Assembly: GCA_963518955.1 (NCBI GenBank)
Contig: CAUQKI010000003.1
Span: forward strand, 1-64,000
Direction of reading: 5' to 3'
Source of the DNA: JABCPE02 sp963518955
GTDB taxonomy: Bacteria; Bacteroidota; Bacteroidia; Flavobacteriales; Weeksellaceae
Length of the DNA stretch: 64,000 bases
Positions 24,381 to 33,918 of this stretch are shown here, piece by piece. The translations under genes were made by a program, and so were the position numbers. The notes beneath the pieces are model-generated. The model was not told the DNA's origin. It saw nothing but the letters and a program-made list of their open reading frames with translations, and ran no database searches. Position 1 is the stretch's first letter. Every line of letters begins with the position of its first letter.

Positions 24381-25451
24381 ATGGGAAATCAAATTAGTAA
24401 CAACAAAATCAGACAGATAATCCTGCTGGGGATGATTTTTGGGTTTTTGTTTTTGATAGGATTTAATTTAAGTGATTTTTTGCCTTCATTTTTGGGAGCA
24501 ATTACACTTTATGTCATTTTCCGAGATTATTATTTTAAACTTACGGAGGAGAGAAAATGGAAACCTTGGCTGGCGATTGGTTTCTTGATGTTACTTTCCC
24601 TTTTGGTTATAATCGTTCCGATTTATTACATAGCGGAGACTTTGGTGGTAAAACTGGCAAATTCTCGCGATTATATAGAGGTTGGCATAGAGCATATCAA
24701 CAAAATCCACGAATATATAAAGGATAAAACAGGTTATGATATCATCCAATCCATTGATTTAAGGAAAGTAGGAGAATGGGTGACTGTTTATACATCGTCT
24801 TTATTGAATACGACAGTGGATATCGTTACTACAGTTGTTACGGCATATTTTATTTTATATTTTATGCTGGTCAATTCTCGAGCGATGGAAAGGGCAATGG
24901 AAAGGGCTGTTCCACTGAAAAAATCTAATGTCAATAAGATAGGCGAGCGTTTCCGAAAACTTATCATTGCCAATGTGGTGGGAATTCCTGTGGTGGCCAT
25001 TGGACAGGGACTTACGGTTTTGATAGGGTATCTCATTTTTGGGGTTTCTAGTCCGTTTTTCTTATTTATTTTGACGGCTATGGCATCGCTTATCCCTATT
25101 GTGGGAGGTGCGATTGTCTATGTTCCAGTGTCACTTATGCTGCTGGCGAGCCAAAACCCAGTGGGAGCGGCGGGAGTTCTGTTCTTCGGGGTTCTTTCCG
25201 CGGGAGTGGATAATATACTGAGATTCACATTTTTAAAAAGAATAGAAAACATCCATCCGTTGAATTCTGTATTTGGGATTATTTTAGGGTTGAAGGTTTT
25301 TGGTTTTATTGGGCTCATTTTTGGACCAATATTGATTTCCATTACTGTATTGCTGATTCAAGTTTATCATGATGAATTTTCTGAAAATGATAAAAAAGAA
25401 GAAAACGACACAGACAAAACTGAAGAAATTTCTGAAAATATCTCCTTGTAA
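24381..25451 (+). CDS. AI-2E family transporter
   Basis: A 356-residue polytopic membrane protein of the AI-2E/PerM family (PF01594). About eight helices are visible, with two at the N-terminus, the central soluble segment (KLANSRDYIEVGIEHINKIHEYIK), and conserved C-terminal motifs ASLIPIVGGAIVYVPV and IHPLNSVFGIILGLKVFGFIGLIFGPILISI. Members export autoinducer-2, ions or other small solutes; the substrate cannot be inferred. An acidic Lys/Glu tail ends the protein. Confidence 0.88.
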   Translation: MGNQISNNKIRQIILLGMIFGFLFLIGFNLSDFLPSFLGAITLYVIFRDYYFKLTEERKWKPWLAIGFLMLLSLLVIIVPIYYIAETLVVKLANSRDYIEVGIEHINKIHEYIKDKTGYDIIQSIDLRKVGEWVTVYTSSLLNTTVDIVTTVVTAYFILYFMLVNSRAMERAMERAVPLKKSNVNKIGERFRKLIIANVVGIPVVAIGQGLTVLIGYLIFGVSSPFFLFILTAMASLIPIVGGAIVYVPVSLMLLASQNPVGAAGVLFFGVLSAGVDNILRFTFLKRIENIHPLNSVFGIILGLKVFGFIGLIFGPILISITVLLIQVYHDEFSENDKKEENDTDKTEEISENISL

Positions 25452-25579
25452 AAGGGCTGAAATAGACACATTTAAAAAATTAACATTTTAAGATGTAAAA
25501 TTTTAATGATTTGTTAATTTTAGTTAAAAAAATAACCGTAAATTTGCGACATTTAAAATTTAGAAAACCAAAAAATTTT

Positions 25580-28114
25580 ATGAAGACAAACTTTTTAAGG
25601 AGATCTGCGATAGCAGCATTGACTTTAACAACGGCAAGTTTTTATTTTGCACAAGAGGAAACTCAAGGTTCAGAAAAGAACATTGATGAAGTAGTTCTTG
25701 TGGGAGTAGCGGACATTGCAAAAGACAGAAAGACACCAGTAGCTGTATCTACTGTGAAATCTGCTCAAATCATTGAGAGATTAGGAAATCAGGAATTGAC
25801 AGAAGTTCTTAACACTACACCATCTGTGTATGCGACTAAATCTGGTGGTGGTTTCGGAGATGGAGGAATCACAATGCGTGGTTTCGAATCTAGAAACATC
25901 GCTGTGATGGTAAATGGTATGCCAGTGAACGATATGGAAGGCGGTGCTGTGTATTTTTCTAACTGGACAGGTCTTTCTGATGTTACAAGTACCATTCAGG
26001 TTCAGAGAGGTTTAGGTTCATCTAAATTAGCAATTGCTTCTGTAGGGGGAACTATGAACTTCATTACGCGTGCGGCAGACATGAAAAAAGGAGGTGTTGT
26101 AAGAATAGGAGTTGCAAATAATGACTATCACAAGGCTTCTTTCTCATATAATACAGGAAAAACTGAAAACGGCTGGTCTACCTCTTTCTTAATGAGTAGA
26201 ACAGCTGGTTCTTATTATGTACAAAACACTGATTTCGAATCTTATGCATACTATTTTGCTTTAGGATTTGAGCCAAATAAAAAACATAACTTCCAGTTTA
26301 CTATAACATCTTCTCCTCAGTGGCATGATCAAAGAGGTTTTACAAGCAAAATACAAGATTATATAGACTATAATCCAGATCATGATGGAAACCCATACAG
26401 ACAGTATAACCCAGATTTTGGATACTATACAGATGCGGCAGGAAGAAGAAGAGCGCTATCTAACAAATCTAACTTCTACGCAAAACCAGTAATGATGTTC
26501 AACTGGGATTGGAATATTACTCCAAAATCTAAATTGAGCACTGTACTATATGCTTCTAATGGTAGAGGTGGTGGAACAGGTGATTTAGGTGATTTAGGAG
26601 GAGTAAGAGGTCAAAATGTTACAGCTTACAGAGATGCTGATGGTCATATAAACTATGATGCTATCTTCGCAGCGAATGCAGCAATAGATGCTAATACAGC
26701 AGGAGCGAAACACACTCTTGTAAGAAGAGCGGCTATGAACTCTCACAACTGGTATGGTATTTTAGCAAATTTCCAACACAAAATAAATGATAACTGGAAT
26801 TTCTCCATAGGAACAGATGACAGATACTACTATGGATACCACTACCAAATGCTTACTCACCTGTATGGAGCTAATGGATATAAAGATGCGTCTGATAGAA
26901 ATATTTCTCCAAAAGTAGTTACAAGAGTACATGATTACAAAAACCTTTCATGGAATCCTTTCGGAGGAAAAACATTAGGACAAGAGGAGCATATAGGATA
27001 TAGCAATGACGGAGAAGTACTATGGTATAGCGGTTTCGGACAGGTAGAGTTTACTAAAAATAATTTCTCTGCGTTTGTACAAGGGTCTATTTCTAATCAA
27101 GCTTACAGAAGAATTGATAACTTTGTTGTAGATGGAGTAACAACTCAACAAGGACAAGTTGTTAATAGAAAAACAAGCTTTAAAAACCTTATAGGATATA
27201 ATGTGAAAGGGGGAGCTAACTATAACATCAACGAAAACCATAATGTTTTCGCAAATGTAGGTTTCTATAGCAAGCAGCCATTTATGAATGCGGTATATCC
27301 AAACAACCAACAGGTGCTGAATCCTAACCTGACAAACGAGAAAATATTCTCTGTAGAAGTAGGATATGGTTTTAGATCTTCTAAATTCAATGCTAACCTT
27401 AACCTATACAGAACTGAATGGAAAGATAGATGGTTGAGAGTTGGAAACCAAACATTTACAACTGCATCAGGTAATGTTAGAGGATATTCAGAAATCAGTG
27501 GCATCACTCAGGTTCACATGGGGGTAGAAGTAGACGCTACATATAAACCAGTGAAATTCTTAGAATTACAAGGTATGTTCTCTTATGGAGACTACAGATA
27601 TAAAGGAAATGCTACAGGAGCTGATTTCGATGAAAGTAATAATCCTGTTACAACAACAACAGGGAACACTACATTATACTTAGATCAAGTAAAAGTAGGA
27701 GGAAGCGGAAACAGCAGTATTCCACAGCTTACAGCTTCTTTAGGTGCGACTATCAAACCGATAAGTGATTTGAGCATCTATGGAACTTGGAGATTCGTTG
27801 GAAATCTTTATTCAGCAGTTAATACAAATGATTACAAAACTGTTGCAAGACAAGAACAAGGAGCTCTTAGGCTTCCAGATTACAATCTTTTAGACTTAGG
27901 TGCTTCTTATAAACTAAGATTAAGAGAGCGTTCTCAGTACTTTACTTTCGGAGTGAATGTTTATAATGTAATAGACACTTACTACATTTCTGATGCTTCT
28001 ACAAGTATCCATGCTACTGGTGCAAGTACTACATACAAAGGAATCGATACAAAAAATAGAGTATTCTTTGGTGCAGGAAGAACTTGGGCTGCTAGTGTAG
28101 CGTTCAACTTCTAG
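25580..28114 (+). CDS. TonB-dependent outer-membrane receptor
   Basis: An 844-residue receptor from the ATG at 25580, which begins a clear signal peptide (MKTNFLRRSAIAALTLTTASFYFAQ). The in-frame upstream start at 25511 is unlikely because a TAAATTTG -7 element lies between (25539-25546). The plug domain contains PSVYATKSGGGFGDGGITMRGF and NGMPVNDMEGGAVYFSNW. The long beta-barrel ends in an aromatic residue (AASVAFNF). No N-terminal carboxypeptidase-like domain. The ligand is unknown; there is no SusD partner or regulatory site to indicate it. Confidence 0.88.
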   Translation: MKTNFLRRSAIAALTLTTASFYFAQEETQGSEKNIDEVVLVGVADIAKDRKTPVAVSTVKSAQIIERLGNQELTEVLNTTPSVYATKSGGGFGDGGITMRGFESRNIAVMVNGMPVNDMEGGAVYFSNWTGLSDVTSTIQVQRGLGSSKLAIASVGGTMNFITRAADMKKGGVVRIGVANNDYHKASFSYNTGKTENGWSTSFLMSRTAGSYYVQNTDFESYAYYFALGFEPNKKHNFQFTITSSPQWHDQRGFTSKIQDYIDYNPDHDGNPYRQYNPDFGYYTDAAGRRRALSNKSNFYAKPVMMFNWDWNITPKSKLSTVLYASNGRGGGTGDLGDLGGVRGQNVTAYRDADGHINYDAIFAANAAIDANTAGAKHTLVRRAAMNSHNWYGILANFQHKINDNWNFSIGTDDRYYYGYHYQMLTHLYGANGYKDASDRNISPKVVTRVHDYKNLSWNPFGGKTLGQEEHIGYSNDGEVLWYSGFGQVEFTKNNFSAFVQGSISNQAYRRIDNFVVDGVTTQQGQVVNRKTSFKNLIGYNVKGGANYNINENHNVFANVGFYSKQPFMNAVYPNNQQVLNPNLTNEKIFSVEVGYGFRSSKFNANLNLYRTEWKDRWLRVGNQTFTTASGNVRGYSEISGITQVHMGVEVDATYKPVKFLELQGMFSYGDYRYKGNATGADFDESNNPVTTTTGNTTLYLDQVKVGGSGNSSIPQLTASLGATIKPISDLSIYGTWRFVGNLYSAVNTNDYKTVARQEQGALRLPDYNLLDLGASYKLRLRERSQYFTFGVNVYNVIDTYYISDASTSIHATGASTTYKGIDTKNRVFFGAGRTWAASVAFNF

Positions 28115-28138
28115 TAAAAAACAAGAAGATAATAAATA

Positions 28139-28171
28139 AAAATCCTAACTTTAATTAGTTAGGATTTTTTT
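28139..28171 (+). terminator. Terminator after the TonB-dependent receptor gene
   Basis: Stem AATCCTAACT / AGTTAGGATT with a TTAATT loop, then a T run. A TATATTTG element (28171-28178), the likely -7 of the next gene, follows directly. Confidence 0.82.
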
Positions 28172-28200
28172 ATATTTGCGTTTATAATTTAGAATAAAAA

Positions 28201-28617
28201 ATGGAGGAATTATTTAATAGTGTATATAGTACTCATAAGGGAATTTCTTTTTCCACAGTGGTAGTTTTTGGAGCGTTTATTTTTCTATTATTACAGGCAC
28301 ATCTTAGTTATAAAGGTGCAGTTTCAGATGTTTTGAGAAAAACAAACTTTTTTTCGATGATGTTATTATATGTTCAGGGTATATTGGGTGTTTTTTTAGG
28401 AATTTATTCACCAGAGTTTTCGGAGGTTTCAGGATTTTCTTCATTTTTGAAACATTTTGAGTATGGGATAAGCATTTTACTCTGCGCAGGAATGATGACA
28501 TATGTATACACATACATAAAAAATAATAAGCAACTAAGCCTAAAGATAGTAGTTATCGCATTGGTAGCGGCATTACTTTTTGAGTATGCATATCCTTGGA
28601 GACTTATTTTTGGTTAA
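28201..28617 (+). CDS. Conserved four-helix membrane protein, function unknown
   Basis: A 138-residue protein with four predicted membrane helices (about residues 18-34, 49-68, 85-104 and 114-132). It resembles small flavobacterial membrane proteins sometimes annotated as cytochrome-b-like, but the only conserved-looking histidines are at the N-terminus and near residue 86, so heme binding is not supported. It has its own promoter-like element and lies 22 bp before asd. Confidence 0.6.
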   Translation: MEELFNSVYSTHKGISFSTVVVFGAFIFLLLQAHLSYKGAVSDVLRKTNFFSMMLLYVQGILGVFLGIYSPEFSEVSGFSSFLKHFEYGISILLCAGMMTYVYTYIKNNKQLSLKIVVIALVAALLFEYAYPWRLIFG

Positions 28618-28639
28618 TTAAAATTTTGAATTTACTCAT

Positions 28640-29629
28640 ATGAAAATTGCGGTAGTGGGTGCTACAGGAATGGTAGGACAAATCATGCTGAAAGTTTTGG
28701 AAGAAAGAAATTTCCCTGTGCAGGAAATCATTCCAGTGGCTTCGGAAAAATCTGTCGGAAAAAAAATTAGTTTTAAAGGCAAAGAATACTCTGTCGTGTC
28801 CATGCAGGATGCCATCGATATGAAGCCAGAGATAGCATTGTTTTCGGCTGGTGGAGGCACTTCTCTGGAGTTTGCGCCTAAATTTGCGGAGGCAGGAATT
28901 ACGGTGATTGATAATTCTTCGGCTTGGAGAATGGATGTTACTAAAAAACTGGTCGTTCCAGAGATAAATGCCGATGTTTTGACCCAAGAAGATAAAATCA
29001 TCGCAAATCCTAACTGCTCTACGATTCAGCTGGTAATGATTCTAAATCCGCTGCACAAAAAATACGGATTAAAAAGAGTAGTAGTGTCTACATATCAGTC
29101 GGTTACGGGAACGGGTAAGGCGGCAGTAGACCAGCTAAACCAAGAAATAAAAGGTGAAGAGTGCGAGAAAGTTTATCCTTATCAGATTTTCAAAAATGCA
29201 CTTCCGCACTGTGATGTTTTCGCAGATGATGACTACACAAAAGAAGAACTAAAACTGATGACCGAACCCAAAAAGATTTTGGGCGACAGCAGTTTTGAAA
29301 TCACAGCGACAGCCGTTCGTGTTCCTGTGCAGGGCGGACATTCTGAGAGTGTGAATATTGAGTTTAATGAAGACTTTGATATAGAGGAAGTTAAGCGGAT
29401 TCTTTCAAACACGCCAGGTGTTATCGTAGAGGATGATGTAGCCAATAAAAAATACCCTATGCCGTTCTATTCAGAAGGGAAAGATGAGGTTTTTGTAGGG
29501 AGAATAAGAAGGGATAATTCCCAGCCAAAAACGCTCAACTGTTGGATAGTAGCGGATAATCTAAGAAAAGGAGCAGCTACGAACGCTGTCCAAATCGCAG
29601 AATATTTGGTCAAAAATCAGTTGGTATAA
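28640..29629 (+). CDS. asd: Aspartate-semialdehyde dehydrogenase
   Basis: A 329-residue enzyme making aspartate semialdehyde for lysine/diaminopimelate, threonine and methionine synthesis. N-terminal Rossmann motif GATGMVGQ (residues 7-14), catalytic Cys126 in NPNCSTIQ, substrate-binding VSTYQSVTGTGKAAVDQL and the conserved RVPVQGGHSE with the active-site His. Length and motifs match the bacterial group I enzymes. Confidence 0.97.
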   Translation: MKIAVVGATGMVGQIMLKVLEERNFPVQEIIPVASEKSVGKKISFKGKEYSVVSMQDAIDMKPEIALFSAGGGTSLEFAPKFAEAGITVIDNSSAWRMDVTKKLVVPEINADVLTQEDKIIANPNCSTIQLVMILNPLHKKYGLKRVVVSTYQSVTGTGKAAVDQLNQEIKGEECEKVYPYQIFKNALPHCDVFADDDYTKEELKLMTEPKKILGDSSFEITATAVRVPVQGGHSESVNIEFNEDFDIEEVKRILSNTPGVIVEDDVANKKYPMPFYSEGKDEVFVGRIRRDNSQPKTLNCWIVADNLRKGAATNAVQIAEYLVKNQLV

Positions 29630-29663
29630 TTTTGGTATCACACCGTACACATAGTACGGAAAA

Positions 29664-30698
29664 ATGAAAATAAACTTTATTCAGAAATTTTTGATGATTT
29701 GCTCTGGTGCGAATCTTCACATTTTAAAGAAAACTCCTTCCGAGTGGAATAAATATTCCGGCATCGGAGGGATTGTTTTATTCACAGGTTTTTTTGCGGG
29801 AATCTCCGCAGGGTACGCCACCTATACCATTTTTGATGATTTCCACGCTGCATTGGCGGCGGGATTCATCTGGGGATTGATGATTTTTAATTTGGACAGA
29901 TACATCGTGTCCTCTATCAAGAAAACGGTTTCTTGGAAAAACCAGCTTCTGCTGACTCTTCCTCGTTTGGTTTTGGCGGTGTTTTTGGGAATTGTTATTT
30001 CAAAGCCATTGGAATTAAAGATTTTTGAAAAAGAAATCAATAAACAGCTAAACACCATTATCCAAAGAAACAAAACCGAACTTCAGGAACAGATGAACAG
30101 CAGGATTCTACAGCAGTCAGGGCCTTTTGCAAAAGAAAAAGAACAAATCCAAAGTCAAATAGAATCCTACCAAAAAGCCTATGATTCCGCAGTGGTGGAT
30201 TTAGAAAGAGAGGTTCTGGGCAAAGAAACGGGACTTACGAGCGGAAAGGCTGGTTTTGGGCCAAATGCAAAGCGAAAAACTGAAATCCACGACAACAAGA
30301 AAAAAGAGCTGGAAGCCTATCAAAAACAGATGGAACCACGACTGAAATATCTGGATGAGGAAATCTCTAAAGTCTATACCAACCTACAAACGGAGCAGAA
30401 AAACAGCGAGGATTCGGAAAATAGGTTCAATGGTTTCGCGGCGAGGCTTCAGGCACTGGATGAGTTAGGCGCAAATCCCATCATGGCTGTGGCGGCGATG
30501 TTCATCATGGGACTTTTTATTTGTTTAGAAATTTCGCCTGTTTTGGTTAAATTGATTTCTACCGCAGGGCCTTACGATTATCTTTTAGAAAAAACCGAAA
30601 CCGAAACCAAGCTCTACGCGAAAGAAAAAATAGAAAAAGGAACCATTTCCACGGATTTTAGAATAGAGAAATTCAAAAAAGATTTGGATAATTTGTAG
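29664..30698 (+). CDS. DUF4407 domain-containing membrane protein
   Basis: A 344-residue protein matching DUF4407: N-terminal SGANLHILKKTPSEWNKYSGIGG, two pairs of membrane helices (about 33-72 and 93-115), a long charged coiled-coil region (about 125-270) and a C-terminal helix (MAVAAMFIMGLFICLEISPVLVKLIS). The function of the family is unknown. A small 6-bp hairpin (CCGTAC/GTACGG, 29643-29659) lies just before its ATG. Confidence 0.82.
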   Translation: MKINFIQKFLMICSGANLHILKKTPSEWNKYSGIGGIVLFTGFFAGISAGYATYTIFDDFHAALAAGFIWGLMIFNLDRYIVSSIKKTVSWKNQLLLTLPRLVLAVFLGIVISKPLELKIFEKEINKQLNTIIQRNKTELQEQMNSRILQQSGPFAKEKEQIQSQIESYQKAYDSAVVDLEREVLGKETGLTSGKAGFGPNAKRKTEIHDNKKKELEAYQKQMEPRLKYLDEEISKVYTNLQTEQKNSEDSENRFNGFAARLQALDELGANPIMAVAAMFIMGLFICLEISPVLVKLISTAGPYDYLLEKTETETKLYAKEKIEKGTISTDFRIEKFKKDLDNL

Positions 30699-30701
30699 AA
30701 A

Positions 30702-30734
30702 AAATCAAGGCTTATAAAAATGAGCCTTGATTTA
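30702..30734. terminator. Bidirectional terminator between DUF4407 and the exosortase genes
   Basis: Stem AAATCAAGGCT / GCCTTGATTT with A and T tracts on both sides, located between convergent genes. Confidence 0.8.
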
Positions 30735-31157
30735 TTTTATAAGATTTTTTCTGTAATAAAACAGTGGAACTATCAGTAAAACAGGCAGAGGCTGAATCAC
30801 AAATCTTCTGATGTAAAACGAGAACAAATTCCCGAAACTAAATTCCGTATAAACAGAATACAGATAAATAGGGAAGAAAATCAAGAAAGATAAAGTGATT
30901 AAAACCATCGCTTGGAAAGTCCATTTTTTATTTAAAAACAGAAAATGAATAATTCCCAAAGAAAAGATAAGGTTTAATAAAAACCTGAAAATATGGCTGG
31001 TGATGAGCCTAGCCCACTCAAACTGAGGGAATGCAGGATTGCCAGTATTCGCAAAATAATCTAAAAAAGGGTCATAGAATAGAACATTTTCCAGATATCT
31101 CACTCCGATAAGCCCTGCCACGCAAAGTACAGCACCAATCCAGTTCCAATGTTTCAT
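30732..31157 (-). CDS. Exosortase F system-associated membrane protein
   Basis: A 141-residue membrane protein with four or so hydrophobic helices. It matches the small protein that accompanies XrtF in flavobacteria (TIGR04127-type): RYLENVLFYDPFLDYF near the N-terminus and FSFYIRRFVIQPLPVLLIVPLFYYRKN at the end. Its start overlaps the xrtF stop by 4 bp (ATGA), so the two are translationally coupled. Its precise job in the exosortase system is not known. Confidence 0.88.
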   Translation of the reverse strand: MKHWNWIGAVLCVAGLIGVRYLENVLFYDPFLDYFANTGNPAFPQFEWARLITSHIFRFLLNLIFSLGIIHFLFLNKKWTFQAMVLITLSFLIFFPIYLYSVYTEFSFGNLFSFYIRRFVIQPLPVLLIVPLFYYRKNLIK

Positions 31158-31675
31158 CGTTTAACAAAAAATTTAATCCAGATAATCCAAAGAAAAACAA
31201 CACCACCATATATAATGGCAGGAAAGGCATAATCATGAGCAATCTTAAAATGCTCTGGTGAAAGCTCCATATAGACAATGTTAATGAGAGCGATTCTCGT
31301 AACATTCACTACATAAAGGAAAACCAGTCCCAAAGCAGCGAACCAAAAAGTCTGTAATCCTTTATAAAAAGTAAAAATAAAAGCAAGATACAGAATCATG
31401 ATAGAAACGGCATTACAGCCCTCAATCATCGTGGTAGCCCATATGTTATTGATATAGAAATATAAACCGCTCTTTTCGGTGGATTCTATCAGCTGGGTAT
31501 TGTAGCCCATTTTATTCATGCAGAAAGTAGACTGCTCTGCTATAACTCTGGTCAAAGGGTCTGCGGCGGCATCAGAGTATAGATTTAGATAAAACTGATA
31601 AAGTAAAATCAATCCCAGATAAGTCGCCAAAAACCTTAATAACAGGATAAGAATAGGCTTTAGGTCATCAAACAT
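31154..31675 (-). CDS. xrtF: Exosortase family protein XrtF
   Basis: A 173-residue polytopic exosortase from the ATG at 31675; the longer TTG start at 31693 overlaps a TACTTTTG -7 element (31691-31698), so it is unlikely. The catalytic triad expected for exosortases is visible: Cys87 in EGCNAVSIM, Arg127 in VNVTRIAL, His147 in AHDYAFPAIIYG. Exosortases are cysteine transpeptidase-like membrane enzymes that process C-terminal sorting signals. Substrates of XrtF are not encoded next to it, and none is visible in the window. Confidence 0.92.
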   Translation of the reverse strand: MFDDLKPILILLLRFLATYLGLILLYQFYLNLYSDAAADPLTRVIAEQSTFCMNKMGYNTQLIESTEKSGLYFYINNIWATTMIEGCNAVSIMILYLAFIFTFYKGLQTFWFAALGLVFLYVVNVTRIALINIVYMELSPEHFKIAHDYAFPAIIYGGVVFLWIIWIKFFVKR

Positions 31676-31768
31676 TATGATAATTTTGGGCAAAAGTAAA
31701 CAAAAAAACAGGAAAAATTTAATGAAAAACCATATATTTGCTTTTGCAATTTAATTGACACTAAAAAT

Positions 31769-32794
31769 ATGTTTAAATCATTTCTTCACTGGAAAGTCTG
31801 GGTAAATATTTTGATTACCTTAGGGATATTTTTTGGCTTGGTTTGGGGGACATTTAGATGGCTGGATACCCATACCAATCACGGAAAAGAAGTACCCGTT
31901 CCGAATGTAGTAAATATGTCTGTCCAAGAGGCCGTAAAAGAATTAGAAAACATGGGGTTGGAGGTGGAAGTGGATAGTTTTAAATACGACCCTAAATATA
32001 AGCCTTTTCAGGTGTTACAAATTTATCCTGCCGCAGGTTCTCGTGTGAAAGAGGGTAGGACTGTTATCTTGAGAATCAATCCAAAAACTTGGGCAAAAGT
32101 GGAAGTTCCTAATCTTTTAGAGAAATATAAAGGATTGGCGTTTAGCAGGTTAGAACTTGTGGGACTAAAAGTGGGTGATACCATCTATGAACCAAGTATC
32201 CAGAAAGATGCCGTTCTGAAAATGATATATAAAGGACAGGAACTAAAACCAGGAACTCTCCTGCCGAAGTTCTCTGTAATAGATTTGATTATCGGTTCTG
32301 GGCCGCTTAGGGATATTGCCGTTCCAAATGTAGTAGGACTTACGGTGAAAGAAGCCCGTGAAGTGATTATGGCTAATAATTTTGAATTTGGTATCGCGGA
32401 ATACGAAAGCGGGGTAAAAGATGAAAATGATATAGTCTACTACCAAGATCCTGCTACGGGTAGTCTTAGAGACCAAGGGATGCAGATAGATGTCTGGGCA
32501 AGTAAGAAAACACCTGCCGAAATGGTAGATAAAGCAAGAGAGCTGGATAAAATATATGGACTTCCGAAGGATGAACCAAGTGAACCAGCGAAGGAAACCA
32601 GACAGGCTAACACACCGATGGAATATCCTTCTTCTACAAAGCAAAACATAAAAGTAGAGTCTTCTCCTGCTAAACCAGTGGAAACGAAAAAATCTGAGGA
32701 GAAAAAAGACACTAAAAAAACAGAGGAAAAACCTAAAGAAAACACTACTAAACCAGCTGAAAAACCAAAACCTAAAAAAGTAGTAGTAGAGTAG
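31769..32794 (+). CDS. PASTA-domain membrane protein without a kinase domain
   Basis: A 341-residue protein with one N-terminal membrane helix (about residues 10-28), three PASTA domains (about 42-105, 111-177, 183-246) and a C-terminal low-complexity tail rich in Lys, Glu, Thr and Pro (about 250-341). PASTA domains bind peptidoglycan stem peptides or muropeptides in PBPs and Ser/Thr kinases; here no enzymatic domain is attached. It lies 6 bp before rluD. A TATATTTG -7 element is at 31733-31740. Confidence 0.9.
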   Translation: MFKSFLHWKVWVNILITLGIFFGLVWGTFRWLDTHTNHGKEVPVPNVVNMSVQEAVKELENMGLEVEVDSFKYDPKYKPFQVLQIYPAAGSRVKEGRTVILRINPKTWAKVEVPNLLEKYKGLAFSRLELVGLKVGDTIYEPSIQKDAVLKMIYKGQELKPGTLLPKFSVIDLIIGSGPLRDIAVPNVVGLTVKEAREVIMANNFEFGIAEYESGVKDENDIVYYQDPATGSLRDQGMQIDVWASKKTPAEMVDKARELDKIYGLPKDEPSEPAKETRQANTPMEYPSSTKQNIKVESSPAKPVETKKSEEKKDTKKTEEKPKENTTKPAEKPKPKKVVVE

Positions 32795-32800
32795 ATAAAG

Positions 32801-33856
32801 ATGATAGAAGAAAATGAAGATTTTATAGAAGATGAGGTTCTCAATGAATCTCTGGAGGAAGGGAGTGATCTGTATGAGCATCTCAATATTGTCGTAGATA
32901 AGAATCAGGAACCTCTTAGGATAGACAAATTTTTGTTGATTTTTAGACAAAATTCCTCCCGAAATAAAATTTCTCAGACTTGCCGTGCTGGTAATGTGGT
33001 TGTCAATGGAGTTCCTGTAAAACAGAACTATAGAGTAAAACCTAACGACCAGATTTCGGTTCTTCTCGCCCATCCTCCTCGCGAAAATGTTATCATTCCT
33101 CAGGATATACCTATCAATATTGTCTATGAAGATGATGATGTATTGGTAGTGGATAAGGAAGCAGGAATGGTTGTCCACCCTGGTTTTGGAAACTGGGATA
33201 AAACACTAGTCAATGCTGTGGCTTATCATTTTGAGAAAAATGGCTTGAAAACGGATTTAGACCGTGTGGGGCTAGTTCATAGGATTGATAAAGATACATC
33301 AGGACTCCTTGTCATTGCTAAAAATGAATATGCGATGAGTTTCCTTGCGAAACAGTTTTTTGAACGAAAAACCAAACGACTCTACTGGGCTTTTGTTTGG
33401 GGAAATTTAGAAAATGATGAGGGAACTATCCGCGGACATATAGGACGCCACGAAAAAAATAGAATGCAGATGGCGGTCTATGAAGATGGAAGCGTCGGCA
33501 AACACGCTGTGACTCATTATAAAGTTTTAGAGCGTTTCCGATATATGACTTGGGTAGAATGTAAGCTGGAAACAGGACGAACGCATCAGATAAGGGCTCA
33601 TTTCCGCCACATAGGGCACACTCTTTTCAATGATGAAAGATATGAAGGACATATTCCTCTAAGGGGACAAAATCTTCCGAAATACAAGCAGTTTATCCAA
33701 AATATTTTTGAAATATTACCAAGACACGCTCTGCATGCTCATACACTTGGGTTTATCCACCCGACAACCAAAAAGGAAATGTATTTTGAAAGTCCAATGC
33801 CAAAGGATATGCAGGAGGCAGTCGATAAATGGAGAAATTATTTAGCTTCGAATTAA
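32801..33856 (+). CDS. rluD: RluD-type 23S rRNA pseudouridine synthase
   Basis: A 351-residue RluA/RluD family enzyme. An acidic N-terminal extension is followed by an S4 RNA-binding domain (about 39-87) and the catalytic domain with Asp163 in HRIDKDTSGLLV. Motifs ETGRTHQIRAHFRHIGH and ALHAHTLGFIHP complete the active site. RluD modifies helix 69 of 23S rRNA; the S4 domain favours RluD over the sister gene at 41289. It is co-directional with the PASTA gene. Confidence 0.92.
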   Translation: MIEENEDFIEDEVLNESLEEGSDLYEHLNIVVDKNQEPLRIDKFLLIFRQNSSRNKISQTCRAGNVVVNGVPVKQNYRVKPNDQISVLLAHPPRENVIIPQDIPINIVYEDDDVLVVDKEAGMVVHPGFGNWDKTLVNAVAYHFEKNGLKTDLDRVGLVHRIDKDTSGLLVIAKNEYAMSFLAKQFFERKTKRLYWAFVWGNLENDEGTIRGHIGRHEKNRMQMAVYEDGSVGKHAVTHYKVLERFRYMTWVECKLETGRTHQIRAHFRHIGHTLFNDERYEGHIPLRGQNLPKYKQFIQNIFEILPRHALHAHTLGFIHPTTKKEMYFESPMPKDMQEAVDKWRNYLASN

Positions 33857-33883
33857 ATATTTTATTTTTAATTCCTAAAAAAT

Positions 33884-33916
33884 AAAAGAGAGAGATTTTT
33901 GGTCTCTCTCTTTTTG
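33884..33916. terminator. Bidirectional terminator between rluD and ppsA
   Basis: Stem AAAGAGAGAGA / TCTCTCTCTTT with a 7-base loop and A/T tracts, between convergent genes. Confidence 0.82.
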
Positions 33917-33918
33917 AT

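Noticed and set aside
25511..25579. Longer start for the first TonB-dependent receptor
   Set aside because: The extra 23 residues precede a complete signal peptide and overlap a promoter -7 element.
32243..33178. 311-codon open frame antisense to the PASTA and rluD genes
   Set aside because: Very Phe/Tyr/Arg-rich, spans the junction of two well-identified genes on the other strand; a shadow frame.
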